A stretch of 64,000 nucleotides of DNA from Actinostola sp. cb2023 (Eukaryota > Cnidaria > Anthozoa > Actiniaria > Actinostolidae). The translations under genes and the position numbers were made by a program. Below the pieces are notes generated by a model. It made no database searches and was not told the origin of the DNA. It was given only the letters and a program-made list of their open reading frames with translations. Numbering within the stretch: the first letter of the stretch is position 1; each line of letters opens with the position of its first letter. Shown here piece by piece: positions 11,852-23,300 of this stretch. The stretch spans positions 1 through 64,000 of the forward strand of contig JAUJYZ010000255.1 of assembly GCA_033675265.1 (NCBI GenBank), given 5' to 3'.

Positions 11852-13477
11852 GAATTAGTATTGCTTGCAGCTTTGTCACTTAGCGGTATCTTGAAGTTTA
11901 GCTACTTGTTGACCGATTGCTAGCCTGCATATACAGCTATTTAAAAAAAGGTTGGTGAAGGTTTTGTTGCATGTTGCATACCAAGCCCAAGCCCGAAATG
12001 CACTATGGGCGATGTGAATGTAGTCAGCGAAAGGTCACAACAATATGGACTCTGGGAATTTTCCAAACTTTACCTTCGCAATATGAAGCTGAAGCCGGCA
12101 TATTTTCTTCTGTATGTGCATGCAGACATTGTTTACATATGATCCACAATACATTTCGGGCTTGGTATGCAACATGCAAGATGCAACAAAACTGGCACCA
12201 ACCTTTTTTGAAATAGCTGTATACGCAAACGTTTTTTGGTCGCGCTGAAGTATTTTGTTTGGGGGGGGGGGGGGGGTGGGGTGGCATTTTTGCTCTCGCC
12301 CCAACTCCCGCGCAGCCAACAAACGGAAAAATCCAAAAAACAAAACCATGCTTGCTACACAGGCTAACCGACTGTGAACTGGCAGACAGAACACAACAGT
12401 AGAGTTTTTAGCAGTTTCCTATTTGTTTTCTACCGGAGAATTCCCGAATTCCAAACACTCCATTGCACGATGAACGCTTGTCGACTTCTGATTGGCCAGA
12501 ATAATCAGGTCAAAATCACCCTGACGTCATAGGTTGAAACCGCGAGATTTTGTTTGTCAGCATTTTGAGAATGGTTGAGAAGATTTAACTGAACTGAACT
12601 ATCTTATTTAGTTTTTCATAGTGAAAATGTTTTTTCGGTGGATAACGGCTATTCGTAGGCTACGTCTCTTGTACTTGTGCTTGTGCTTGTGTCGGGCCGT
12701 TTTCACAGTGAAATAACGTCTCTTGTACTTGTGCTTAATTCATTCAAACAAGACAATTGTTTCGAATAAATTGTTCAATTCGTTTTCAAAATGAAGTTCG
12801 TTTCTTTACCTGAACTGCGACAATCTCCACTATTTAGGCGCTTGTATCTTGTTTGTTTGAAGTCAAAGAAGCCTAAATTGAAAGTGAAATAATGGCTGAA
12901 ATTAAAATCTATTTACACGATGAAACTGTGCGGAAACTTCGCTTGCAATGGCGTTGCGAGGCATATATAAACTTATATATCATCTTTTTGTTTGGAATAA
13001 AATGTACTGCAGTACAGAGCATATTAGGTTGATCTAGCTTCTCAGTCGTTCAAAAAAAAAAATCAGCGCCAAGCTATAATTAAAGCCTGAAAGATATTTT
13101 TAAAAGTAGATGCATGTCTTTCATTGCATGGCCCCCTCTCCTGCCTTGCGAGGTGACAGAGCTATTTTTGCAGGAGAAAATGGAGTAAAATAGAGAAGAC
13201 TGTCTCGCGTGTCATTAATACAAAGACGCGTACGTGTTTCACTGCTCAAGATAGCTACGTCTATGGCGATAAACATAAAACTTAAGTAAATTTTAACAGT
13301 GAAATATATACGTCTTTTCTGATACTTGCGTCGCTAAGGCTTTTTTAAAAATAACAGTGCAAGATAACTGTTTTAATAGAATCTAGTTCAATACGTTTTC
13401 AAAACGAAAGTCGCAACAGCTGCTCGTCAAAGACCTTTTATTCGCGATCTTGTAAGACATAGAATAGATTTACTCAC
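11852..13477 (-). other. First intron of copy A
   Basis: Non-coding, between the 5' UTR exon donor at 13477 and the acceptor just before ATG (TTTTACAG at 11833-11840 on minus). It contains a 284-bp fold-back insertion (11935-12218), a G16 run (12261-12276) and sequence shared with the other units (GAAACCG..GAGATTTTG, GCGCTTGTATCTTGTTTG, TTTAACAGTGAAATATA). No coding region is recognised. Confidence 0.6.
11935..12218. mobile_element. Fold-back insertion in copy A first intron
   Basis: Inverted arms of about 80 bp begin AGCTATTTAAAAAAAGGTTGG and end CCAACCTTTTTTGAAATAGCT. The empty site in copy C (GCCTGCGTATATACGCAAAC at 30686) shows the insertion precisely; TATAC is duplicated at 11930-11934 and 12220-12224. 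No coding capacity. Confidence 0.8.
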
Positions 13478-13640
13478 CTTTCAACGAAAAGCGCTTGGCT
13501 GAATTGGTTTTCACCTCCAGAATGGTATATTACGGTATCTTGCCGGAACTTTACGTAAGAAAACAGCTTACTTTACCCACGTGAAGAGAGAGAAGTGCCG
13601 AAGTGATGGATAACATTCAGACACAAATGCACAAATGGTG
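13478..13640 (-). other. 5' UTR exon of copy A
   Basis: Non-coding first exon with donor GTGAGT on minus (complement of 13472-13477). The same exon ends at 26864, 31875 and 47760 in the other units. The transcription start is inferred to be near 13640 from the TATA box; no in-frame start is needed because ATG lies in the next exon. Confidence 0.55.
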
Positions 13641-13644
13641 CAAT

Positions 13645-13685
13645 CGGTCGGGGATTCCCCGAAATCTTTATATAATTATATGCTG
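13645..13685 (-). promoter_or_regulatory. Core promoter of copy A: TATA box plus Rel/NF-kB palindrome
   Basis: On minus, TATAATTATATAAAG (13666-13680) is followed downstream by GGGGAATCCCC (13650-13660), a perfect kB-type palindrome. The arrangement is the same in the four units. The inverted CCAAT box found in the other three is missing here because a short stretch is deleted. Confidence 0.55.
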
Positions 13686-13766
13686 TCAGTGTTCAAAATA
13701 CATTTTCCAAGAAACTACTTTGGAAATTCCCTGAGAATATCGGGCTTCCTGTGGTGAAGTCACTTT

Positions 13767-14778
13767 CAATTTTTACTTGGGCTTCCTGTGGAATGCCCAA
13801 GTCTAAGATTAGTATAGGTAATAGCATGGTTTGTAGTGGTATTTATCCCAAATATCACGTACAAAACATGCTATTAAATGTTTATAATATGACCTAAGAA
13901 AATACTGCAATTTCGATCCGAGTTTGTCTGTAGTTTTACCACAGGTAGCCCAAGCTCAGTATCAGTGGCGTAAATACAGTAAATGTATATAGGCTTTCTT
14001 GTTCTGGTGTACTTGAATAAATAAATAAAAAATCGTTTGCCTTTATTCGACTCGTACTTGTTCCTTGTGTTGTCCTTTACCTCTGTAGGAATTTCTAGGC
14101 CATTCCGCTTGAAATTGAGAGAGTTACGGCGGTTTTAAAAAAAATTCCCTACCAGTAAGAAAATATAGAAGGTAGGTCACTCATGGCCGCCAGCGAACTC
14201 ACATGGTCCCACTCAAATGCTCGTAAATCTCTCGAAACTAGACATAACGCCAAATTTCTTTCGGTAAACTGTAGTCCAATACAAGTCCGATAAATCACAC
14301 TGCCATTCCCTTCTCTTACTCATCGCTATCTGCATCCAAGAGCAAGGTTTTTGTGACTTTCATCAGCAACATGAACCTCTGTACCTTCAAGTCTGACACG
14401 GATTTTGAACGGCCGTACAAAAAAATGCACACACCGTACCGTAACTACTTCCCACTCATACGAAAACGACTCTATCCTAGAGAATACTTTTTGGCCTTGC
14501 AATTCTGTCTGAAAGTGTATTTCTAACAGATGTCTGTGGCTTAGTAAGAACTCGATCGTAATTTTATTGAGTTTGTGAAATCGTTTCTTGCAAGGTAATC
14601 GAAATGTGCTTCGCCAGCTTGTCAGCTAGGAGTGTGAGTGTTGAAGCTAATTACGTATGTATGCTCTACTGAGTCACGCAACGAGTGACTTAAATTCTGC
14701 AAGTAATACAAGTATAAAATCTATCAAAACAGCTTTATATTAAGAAGCCCAAGTTCACGCTAGTAGAGCGTCTTGTTT
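13767..14778. mobile_element. About 1 kb insertion in unit A promoter-distal flank
   Basis: Relative to unit C (32237-32262) about 1 kb is inserted between GAAGTCACTTT and AAGATTCTGGGTTTTATTTC. It carries the terminal motif of the CACAGG family twice in opposite orientations (TGGGCTTCCTGTGG at 13778, CCACAGGTAGCCCA at 13940) and a GAGCGTCTTGTTT segment at 14766 shared with 24240. No gene is recognised. Confidence 0.5.
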
Positions 14779-15170
14779 TTTAAGATTCTGGGTTTTATTT
14801 CTTCGGTAAAGTTTATTTTTACCGGTAATTGATTTTTTTTGTCTATTACATTCTGTTTTTTTGTGTGGTAAAGTTGATTTTTAAATGATTTGTTTTCTTG
14901 GATTTTTCGTGATGTGGTACACAGATGAGGCACCCTTATCTTCCCAACATGCTCTAGAAGCTCTATTTGATATTAAATTCATACAGAAACACCGCGGGGA
15001 TTCTGCTTTTATTGTAATTTTATTGTTGTTGAATTCATTTGTTAGCCTATGAAAACACGGAAAAATCCGCATCATGCAACTACAAGTTTCTTTATATCGT
15101 TACAAATAAAACTATTTACAGTGTTTATTAATTTATGTATGGTGTCAACTACTCAACATAAATGATATAT
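14779..15170. repeat. Inter-gene segment of the duplication unit (unit A/B junction)
   Basis: GATTCTGGGTTTTATTTCTT, TTTACCGGTAATTGATTTTT, ACAGATGAGGCACCCTTATC and TCTTCCCAACATGCTC recur at about 27245-27480, 32265-32490 and 52330/53050, marking the same position in each unit. It is non-coding as far as can be seen. Confidence 0.75.
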
Positions 15171-15177
15171 ATATAAC

Positions 15178-15485
15178 CACAGGTAGCCCAAGCTGTGGAC
15201 TTGTGGCGAGATTTACAGTAAATGTATGGAGCTTCACAGCGAACTTTGAAAACCGTCTAAATAAAATTATACAAACCCTCAAAGTAGTCCTACTTGTTTA
15301 TTGTGTTGTCCTTTGGAGTTGTGGGAGGTTTGGAGCCATTCCGATCGATTTTGAGAGAGTTTTTAAGAATACCTTGAGTTACCCTAATTTGTAGAATTTT
15401 ATTTAGACGGTTTTCAAAGTTCGCTGTGAAGCTCCATACATTTACTGTAAATCTCGCCACAAGTCCACAGCTTGGGCTACCTGTG
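15178..15485. mobile_element. 308-bp inverted-repeat element, CACAGG family
   Basis: Ends CACAGGTAGCCCAAGC and GCTTGGGCTACCTGTG; arms about 90 bp. A 7-bp target duplication ATATAAC lies at 15171-15177 and 15486-15492. Unit C preserves the empty site (AATATATAACTGACAAAG, about 27945). A short open frame inside (15203-15394) has no recognisable domain. Confidence 0.9.
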
Positions 15486-15540
15486 ATATAACTGACAAAG
15501 CTACCCTTCCATCCAGTATCCGACTAGGTGATCCTATATA

Positions 15541-15838
15541 CACCTATTTCAATAAAGGTTGTCGAGGACATCAGTCCATAGGCAATAGGTTATACGTCGT
15601 TGCAAGACCGAACTGCATTATGGTAACAGCTTGAATGGCGTGTATACCAGAAATATTTCATAAAATTCGATTCAAAATGTGTCTTGGTCTGTAGAAATGG
15701 AAATAGGTACGATATCATATAGGCTTTCATACGTTTTTGGCTATTCAAGCTGTTACCATAATGCAGTTCGGTCTTGGAACGACGTATAACCTATTGCCTA
15801 TGGACTGATGTCCTCGACAACCTTTATTGAAATAGGTG
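15541..15838. mobile_element. 298-bp inverted-repeat element, CACCTATT family
   Basis: Arms of about 95 bp begin CACCTATTTCAATAAAGG and end CCTTTATTGAAATAGGTG. The target duplication TATA (15537-15540, 15839-15842) lies inside a monomer of the 43-bp sequence that is uninterrupted in the other units. A second member lies at 32689-32949. Confidence 0.88.
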
Positions 15839-15958
15839 TATACTATTACAGCTGACATGCTTACATGAAAGATTATCCTTCGAAAACACTGATCGTGTGA
15901 CGGCTACGAGTTTCTTGCACTCGTGCGAGAACATACTTGTCTGTTTAAATTCCATTAG

Positions 15959-16233
15959 TAGAATTACACAGGTGATTATAGAAAATCAAGCGCGCTGATT
16001 GGTCGAGAACTTCGGACTATTTCTCGATAGTTACCTACAGCATTTTGACAAAATGGCTGCCAGCTTTTGAAATGTGAATAAAAATGTATTTTCTTTAAAA
16101 TGCTTATTTATTTTTATTTTTTCAAATAATCACCTGTGTAATTCTACTAAAACAATTAGTCACCTCAGGCTCAGTGAATATCAGTGATAATAACCTCGAC
16201 CGATATTCACCTCGCCTTTGGTGACTAATTGTT
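15959..16233. mobile_element. Two adjoining fold-back elements in the copy B 3' flank
   Basis: First hairpin 15959-16146 has ends TAGAATTACACAGGTGATTA / TAATCACCTGTGTAATTCTA. The second, 16151-16233, has ends AACAATTAGTCACC / GGTGACTAATTGTT. Together they interrupt CCATTAGTTATTCTGATG, which is continuous at 28110 and 55148. Confidence 0.75.
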
Positions 16234-16257
16234 AATTAGTTATTCTGATGTAGTTTT

Positions 16258-19200
16258 TCATAATAATGTTCCCATCGCTATGGCAACGATCAGCAGCCAT
16301 CCCAAAGTCAGCCTTGAAACCATGGTTACGACACCAACTGAAAATAGTAAATAAAACTATTTTGAGTGATTTGAATTGACTTAAAAATTATGGGGGGTGG
16401 TTGTTGTTGGTGGTGGTGGTAGTTGTTGGTGATGGTGGTTGTTGTTGTTGTTGGTGATGGTGGGTGGTGGTGGTTGGTGGTGGTGGTTGGTGGTGGTGGT
16501 TGTTGGTGATGGTGGTAGTTGTTGGTGATGGTGGTTGTTGTTGTTGGTGATGGTTGTTGTTTGTTGGTGGTGGTGGTTGTTGTTGGTGGTTGTTGGTGGT
16601 AGTTGTTGTGCACGTGGTTGGTGATGGTGGTTGTTGGTGATGGTGATTGTTGGTGATGGTTGTTGTTGTTGGTGGTGGTGGTGGTTGTTGGTGGTTGTTG
16701 TTGTTGTTGTTGGTGATGGTGGTTGTTGGTGATGGTGGTTGTCAGTGATGGTGGTTGTTGTTGTTGTTGGTTGTTGTTGGTGGTGGTAGTTGTGCACGTG
16801 GTTGGTGATAGTGGTTGTTGGTGATGGTGGTTGTCGGTGATGGTGGTTGTTGTTGTTGGTTGTTGTTGGTGGTGGTAGTTGTTGGTGGTGGTGGTAGTTG
16901 TGCACGTGGTTGGTGATAGTGGTTGTTGTTGTTGGTGGTTGGTGGTGGTGGTTGGTGAAGGTGGTGGTTGTTGATGATGGTGGTTGTTGTTGTGGTGGTG
17001 GTGGTGGTAGTAGTTGGTAATGGTGGTGATGGTGGTGGTTGTTGGTGGTTGGTTGGTGATGGTTTGTTGTTGTTGGTGATGGTTGTTGTTGTTGGTGATG
17101 GTGGTTGTTGGTGATGGTGATTGTTGTGTGTTGGTTGTTGTTGTTGTTGGTGGTGGTGGTTGTTGGTGGTTGTTGTTGTTGGTGGTGTGTTGTTGGTGGT
17201 GGTAGTTGTTGTTGGTGGTGGTAGTTGTGCACGTGGTTGGTGATGGTGGTTGTTGTTGTTGGTGGTGGTTGGTGGTGGTGGTTGGTGAAGGTGGTGGTTG
17301 TTGGTGATGGTGGTTGTTGTTGTTGGTGGATGTGGTAGTAGTTGGTAATGGTGGTGATGGTGGTGGTTGTTGGTGGTTGGTTGGTGATGGTTGTTGTTGT
17401 TGGTGATGGTTGTTGTTGTTGGTGATGGTTGTTGTTGTTGGTGGTGGTTGTTGTGCACGTGGTTGGTGATAGTGGTTGTTGGTGATGGTGGTTGTCGGTG
17501 ATGGTGGTTGTTGTTGTTGTTGGTTGTTGTTGTTGGTGGTGGTAGTTGTTGTTGGTGGTGGTAGTTGTGCACGTGGTTGGTGATAGTGGTTGTTGTTGGT
17601 GGTGGTTGGTGGTCGTGGTTGGTGAAGGTGGTGGTTGTTGGTGATGGTGGTTGTTGTTGTTGGTGGATGTGGTAGTAGTTGGTAATGGTGGTGATGGTGG
17701 TGGTTGTTGGTGGTTGGTTGGTGATGGTGGTTGTTGTTGGTGATGGTGGTTGTTGTTGTTGGTGGTGGTGGTAGTAGTTGGTAATGGTGGTGATGGTGGT
17801 GGTTGTTGGTGGTTGGTTGGTGATGGTGGTTGTTGTTGGTGGTGGTAGTTGTGCACGTGGTTGGTGATAGTGGTTGTTGTTGGTGGTGGTTGGTGGTGGT
17901 GGTTGGTGAAGGTGGTGGTTGTTGGTGATGGTGGTTGTTGTTGTTGGTGGTGGTGGTAGTAGTTGGTAATGGTGGTGATGGTGGTGGTTGTTGGTGGTTG
18001 GTTGGTGATGGTGGTTGTTGTTGGTGATGGTGGTTGTTGGTGATGGTGATGGCGGTTGTTGGTGATGGTTGTTGTTGTTGGTAATGGTAATGGTGGTGGT
18101 TGGTGATAGTGGCGCTGGTGGTTGGTGCTGGTGTGGTTGTTGGTGCTGGTGGTTGGTGCTGGTGTGGTTGTTGTTGTTGTTGTTGTTGGTGGTGGTTGTT
18201 GTTGTTGGTGGTGGTTGGTGATGGTGGTGGAGGTGGTTGGTGGTTGTATATAATTATTGATTAATTAAATTATTATCGTATCAACCTGACACTAGGTGTT
18301 TTGTACCACCTCTAGAGTAGTTTCCTTGTATAACAATGCTTACCGCTACATGTCCTCCCGTTTCCATGGTAACCATTTTTACAAGTACATGTATACGAAC
18401 CAGGGTTGTCTTGACAACGCGCATTTCGATCACACGGTGTCAGATGCAAACCGCATTCGTTAATGTTTTCGCAAGAATGAAATCCTTTCTTCTTATAACC
18501 AGAATGACAATCACATCGATAGGAACCTTTGGTATTGATGCAATTTGAGTTCTTGTCGCACTTTTGCTCGTTCTGTGCTCCACATTCGTTGATATCAGTG
18601 CAAACATTGCCATCACCATGGTAACCGATGATGCACACGCAGGCATGTGACCCAGGTTTGTTGAAGCAATGTGCATCGGCATGGCAACCATGCAATCCAA
18701 GCTTGCACTCATCGACGTCAGTGCAATGTCGCCCATCTCCTGTAAAGCCCTTCTTGCACGTACATGTGAATGAGCCAATGGAGTTCGAGCAAATTGCATC
18801 AATGTGACAGTTATGGATTCCAATTTGACATTCATTGATGTCAGTACAATGTCGCCCGTCTCCTGTAAAACTGTACTTGCATGTACACCTGTATGAACCA
18901 ATGGTGTTAGAGCAGTTGGCATGTCTGTGACAGCTATGGATTCCTAGTTGACATTCATTGACGTCAGTACAATGTCGTCCGTCTCCTGTAAAACCGTACT
19001 TGCATGTACACCTGTATGAACCAATGGTGTTAGAGCAGTTGGCATGTCTGTGACAGCTATGGATTCCTAGTTGACATTCATTGACGTCAGTACAATGTCG
19101 TCCGTCTCCTGTAAAACCGTACTTGCATGTACACCTGTATGAACCAATGGTGTTAGAGCAGTTGGCATGTCTGTGACAGCTATGGATTCCTAGTTGACAT

Positions 19201-21594
19201 TCATTGACGTCAGTACAATGTCGTCCGTCTCCTGTAAAACCGTACTTGCATGTACACCTGTATGAACCAATGGTGTTAGAGCAGTTGGCATGTCTGTGAC
19301 AGCTATGGATTCCTAGTTGACATTCATTGACGTCAGTACAATGTCGTCCGTCTCCTGTAAAACCGTACTTGCATGTACACCTGTATGAACCAATGGTGTT
19401 AGAGCAGTTGGCATGTCTGTGACAGCTATGGATTCCTAGTTGACATTCATTGACGTCAGTACAATGTCGTCCGTCTCCTGTAAAACCGTACTTGCATGTA
19501 CACCTGTGTGAACCAATGGTGTTAGAGCAGTTGGCATGTCTGTGACAGCTATGGATTCCTAGTTGACATTCATTGATGTCAGTACAATGTCGCCCGTCTC
19601 CTGTAAAACCGTACTTGCATGTACACCTGTATGAACCAATGGTGTTAGAGCAGTTGGCATGTCTGTGACAGCTATGGATTCCTAGTTGACATTCATTGAT
19701 GTCAGTACAATGTCGCCCGTCTCCTGTAAAACTGTACTTGCATGTACACCTGTATGAACCAATGGTGTTAGAGCAGTTGGCATGTCTGTGGCAGCTATGG
19801 ATTCCTAGTTGACATTCATTGATGTCAGTACAATGTCGCCCGTCTCCTGTAAAACCGTACTTGCATGTACACCTGTATGAACCAATGGTGTTAGAGCAGT
19901 TGGCATGTCTGTGACAGCTATGGATTCCTAGTTGACATTCATTGATGTCAGTACAATGTCGCCCGTCTCCTGTAAAACCGTACTTGCATGTACACCTGTA
20001 TGAACCAATGATGTTAGAGCAGTTGGCATGTCTGTGACAGCTATGGATTCCTAGTTGACATTCATTGACGTCAGTACAATGTCGCCCGTCTCCTCCAAAA
20101 CCCTTCTCGCATGTACACCTGTATGAACCAATGGTGTTAGAGCAGTTGGCATATTTGTGACAGCTATGGATTCCAAGTTGACATTCATTGACGTCAGTAC
20201 AATGTCGCCCGTCTCCTGTAAAACCATTCTTGCATGTACACCTGTATGAACCAATGGTGTTAGAGCAGTTGGCATATTTGTGACAGCTATGGATTCCTAG
20301 TTGACATTCATTGACGTCAGTACACGTTTTGTCATCACCAGCAAAACCTTGATGACATGTACACTGGTATGAACCAATGGAGTTAGAACAGTTTGCATTG
20401 ATGCTGCAATTGTGGACATCCAATGCGCACTCATCAATGTCGACACATGTTTTCCCATTGCCACTTAAACCTTGGTTGCACGTACACATATAGGAGCCTT
20501 GTGTGTTGGAGCACGTTGCATTCACGTGACAGTCATGCGTGTCTTGAATGCACTCGTCAACATCACGACACCATGTCCCATTACCTAAAACATTTATCAA
20601 CAAGTTTTAAAATGTAAAACTAGTAGCTGCTTGCATGCAGTGTTTGTCTGTCAAAAAGTCGATTTTACCTTCAAATCCATGTCTACATGTACATCGGAAA
20701 GCATCACGTGTTTTCGTGCACTCCGCATGCGCACTACAGTTGTGGTCTCCAGTGTAACACTCATCCACCACACAATACTGTCCATCACCATAGAAACCAA
20801 TTTTACAAGCACATGTATAAGAACCAATCTTATTGGTGCAGGTGGCGTTGCCATGACATTTGTGCTCACTGATTTGACATTCGTCGGTGTCGCTGCATTC
20901 ATCACCGTTTCTATGGTAACCATCAAGGCAATGACAGGAATAGGAGCCTGGTGTGTTGTGGCAACTTGAGTGCGAGGGGCACTGGGACTTAACACTTTTG
21001 CATTCATCAATATCAATGCATTTGTCATCTTTTTCCGTGAAGCCTTGTTTGCACGAACAATTGTAGGAGCCCGCAGTGTTGAAACATTGGCGGTCAGCAG
21101 TACAGTTGGCTTCATTCGTCTTGCATTCGTTGATATCTTCAGGAAAAAAAGATATCAAAATTTAATAGTCTTTGACTACAAAAACATATTGTTCGAGTGA
21201 GCCCCAGGCTTACCTTCACAGAACGTCTCATGTGCTTTGAATCCTTGCTCACAAACGCAGCCGTGTTTGATTCTGTCGTTAAGGCATTTTACACGAATAG
21301 CCGAGCTTTCTGTAAAGAAAACAAAGGGAAAAAAATGCTGAAAAGACTTTCCCAAGTAAAAGGCACTACTCGATGGTTGATATACCGATGAATTTCAAAC
21401 AAAATATAAACGTGTATGGATACATGTAGTCTCGTACCGTGGGATCCAGACTTGGAACTCAATAACAGAGCAGCTATTAATACTATGGCAACAGTAGCTA
21501 TGACAGCAGCAATGCCAAGGTGTTTTTTATACTTCTTGAAAAATTCTTTACATCCCAGCTGTAGTTTGATCAGTTGAGGTTTTATTCCTTCCAT
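16258..21594 (-). CDS. Tandem EGF membrane protein, copy B (intact, about 22 EGF domains)
   Basis: Exons leftwards: 21438-21594, 21214-21309, 20669-21136, 18344-20584, 16258-16337; 3042 nt, 1013 residues, all junctions phase 1. Exon 1 gives a basic tail (KKYKKH, residues 22-27) and a hydrophobic helix LGIAAVIATVAIVLIAALLL, which predicts a type II signal anchor. Exon 2 is half an EGF (CVCEQGFKAHETFC). Exon 3 holds four and exon 4 eighteen calcium-binding EGF domains with D-x-[DN]-E-C starts and the C-S-N-T-I-G-S-Y-R-C Asn-hydroxylation pattern. Units 5-14 of exon 4 are almost identical. The terminal exon adds a hydrophobic end (LTLGWLLIVAIAMGTLL). Predicted surface protein; ligand unknown. 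Splice sites and frames are clean throughout. A 1.4-kb transposon and further insertions separate the ATG exon from its promoter at about 27040. Confidence 0.85.
16391..18246. repeat. Last-intron VNTR of copy B (~1.86 kb)
   Basis: GGTGGTTGTTGTTGGTGATGG-type trinucleotide array with GTGCACGTGG interruptions (near 16611, 16795, 17228, 17570 and 17852) marking a larger repeat of several hundred bases. G-rich strand is the template strand. The 491-residue His/Pro/Thr/Asn frame on minus is open only because these triplets contain no stop. Confidence 0.9.
18834..20320 (-). repeat. 123-bp coding tandem repeat (one EGF per unit) in copy B exon 4
   Basis: Twelve consecutive EGF-coding units of exactly 123 bp. 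Those from about 18834 to 20065 are nearly identical at the DNA level, including silent positions (only CATTGACG/CATTGATG and TACTTG-context changes). This points to recent unequal crossover or slippage within one exon. Confidence 0.9.
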
Positions 21595-21644
21595 TTCTGT
21601 AAAATTAATTACCGAGAATTAGTATTGTGTATTGCCAGTTTGAC

Positions 21645-23044
21645 CACAGGAAACCCAGGCTGTGTATCTGTCTGGGTCTTTACGTAAATTATAGCAAAAT
21701 ACAGTAAATGAATGATAGCTGAAATAAAGTGTATTTCACATATACATACCGTCTTGTCTTCATTTTGCCTCGTTTCGGACGATTTTGACGTGTTTTGGCT
21801 CCTCCGTAACTCTCCCCTCCATATATAATGAGAAGGACGGAAACATCGACTCTCAAATCACTACAGGTCACGATCGATACTCCTCGATTTCTCTCCTAAA
21901 AATGTATTCCCCATCAATTCAAACAACCTCAGGTGAAAGAATGATAAATATGGATTCCTCGAAAGTGAGTCACGACAAGAAAAAGCATCAGATTCATTCT
22001 GGAATCCTTCGATGAATCCATAACATACAGCCATTTTCATCCGGAGTTCCCGTTTGCTGTCCACGGAAGTAGACGTTACACCACACGAAATCCCAGTGGG
22101 CTTTGGCGCTCGGCCCTGATTGGACAAAAATTTCACTCGTGGGGACTATCGAGAGTAAGAAATGGATAGACAAATTATACACATCTAGGGGTGGGTACAA
22201 TATGAACAACCAATCCGAAATCGACAACAACTTGACGACCCGTGCATGGAAAATCTCGCAAAATTCCAGCGTTCAAAACGTTACCTTATCGCATGTATAA
22301 TTATAATTATTCGATATTGTCAAATACAAAATGCTGTCTACGCTGAAGCGGAAAGATGAAGAATGCCATGGAGTTGTTCCGAAGAAGAAGAGTAAAGGCG
22401 AAAAAGTTTTAGTTCCTTTTTATGTATCTTTGAAAGCCTGGTAAGTTTGAAGTTGTTGTTGTTGTCGATTTCGGATTGGTTGTTCATATTGTACCCACCC
22501 CTAGATGTGTATAATTTGTCTATCCATTTCTTACTTTCGATAGTCCCCACGAGTGAAATTTTTGTCCAATCAGGTCCGAGCGCCAAAGCCCGCTGGGATT
22601 TCGTGTGGTGTAACGTCTACTTCCGTGGACAGCAAACGGGAACTCCGGATGAAAATGGCTGTATGTTATGGATTCATCGAAGGATTCCAGAATGAATCTG
22701 ATGCTTTTTCTTGTCGTGACTCACTTTCGAGGAATCCATATTTATCATTCTTTCACCTGAGGTTGTTTGAATTGATGGGGAATACATTTTTAGGAGAGAA
22801 ATCGAGGAGTATCGATCGTGACCTGTAGTGATTTGAGAGTCGATGTTTCCGTCCTTCTCATTATATATGGAGGGGAGAGTTACGGAGGAGCCAAAACACG
22901 TCAAAATCGTCCGAAACGAGGCAAAATGAAGACAAGACGGTATGTATATGTGAAATACACTTTATTTCAGCTATCATTCATTTACTGTATTTTACTATAA
23001 TTTACGTAAAGACCCAGACAGATACACAGCCTGGGTTTCCTGTG
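21645..23044. mobile_element. 1400-bp palindromic element, CACAGG family
   Basis: Arms of about 590 bp (21645-22235 and 22457-23044) start CACAGGAAACCCAGGCTG and end CAGCCTGGGTTTCCTGTG. The target duplication GTTTGAC is at 21638-21644 and 23045-23051. The unique centre (22236-22456) contains AATGCTGTCTACGCTGAAGC and the start of a possible coding stretch (AAGAAGAAGAGTAAAGG). Mirror-image open frames in the two arms are the same sequence read twice; no transposase is recognised. It sits in the first intron of copy B. Confidence 0.9.
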
Positions 23045-23051
23045 GTTTGAC

Positions 23052-23300
23052 CAATTGTTAGCCTGCGTATATGTGCAAACGTTGTTTGGTCACGCTGAAG
23101 TATTTTGTTTGGGGGGAGCGTTTTTGCTCTCGCCCCAACTCCCGCGCGGCCAACAAAAGGAAAAATCCAAAAAAAGGAACCACGCTTGCTACACAGGCTA
23201 ACTGACTGTGAACTGGCAGACAGAACACAACGGTAGAGTTTTAGCAGTTTCCTATTTGTTTTCTACCCGGAGAATTCCCGAATTCCAAACACTCCATTGC
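23052..23300. other. Unit-conserved first-intron sequence of copy B
   Basis: Matches copies A (12219-12470) and C (30680-30950): CGCAAACG.TTTTTTGGTC, CTCTCGCCCCAACTCCCGCG, TGAACTGGCAGACAGAACAC, TTTTAGCAGTTTCCTATTTG. Only six G remain where A and C carry G16. Confidence 0.7.

Noticed and set aside
21689..23000. Mirrored open frames of 60-91 residues, seemingly a duplicated small gene pair
   Set aside because: They are the two arms of one palindromic transposon read on opposite strands; no known domain.
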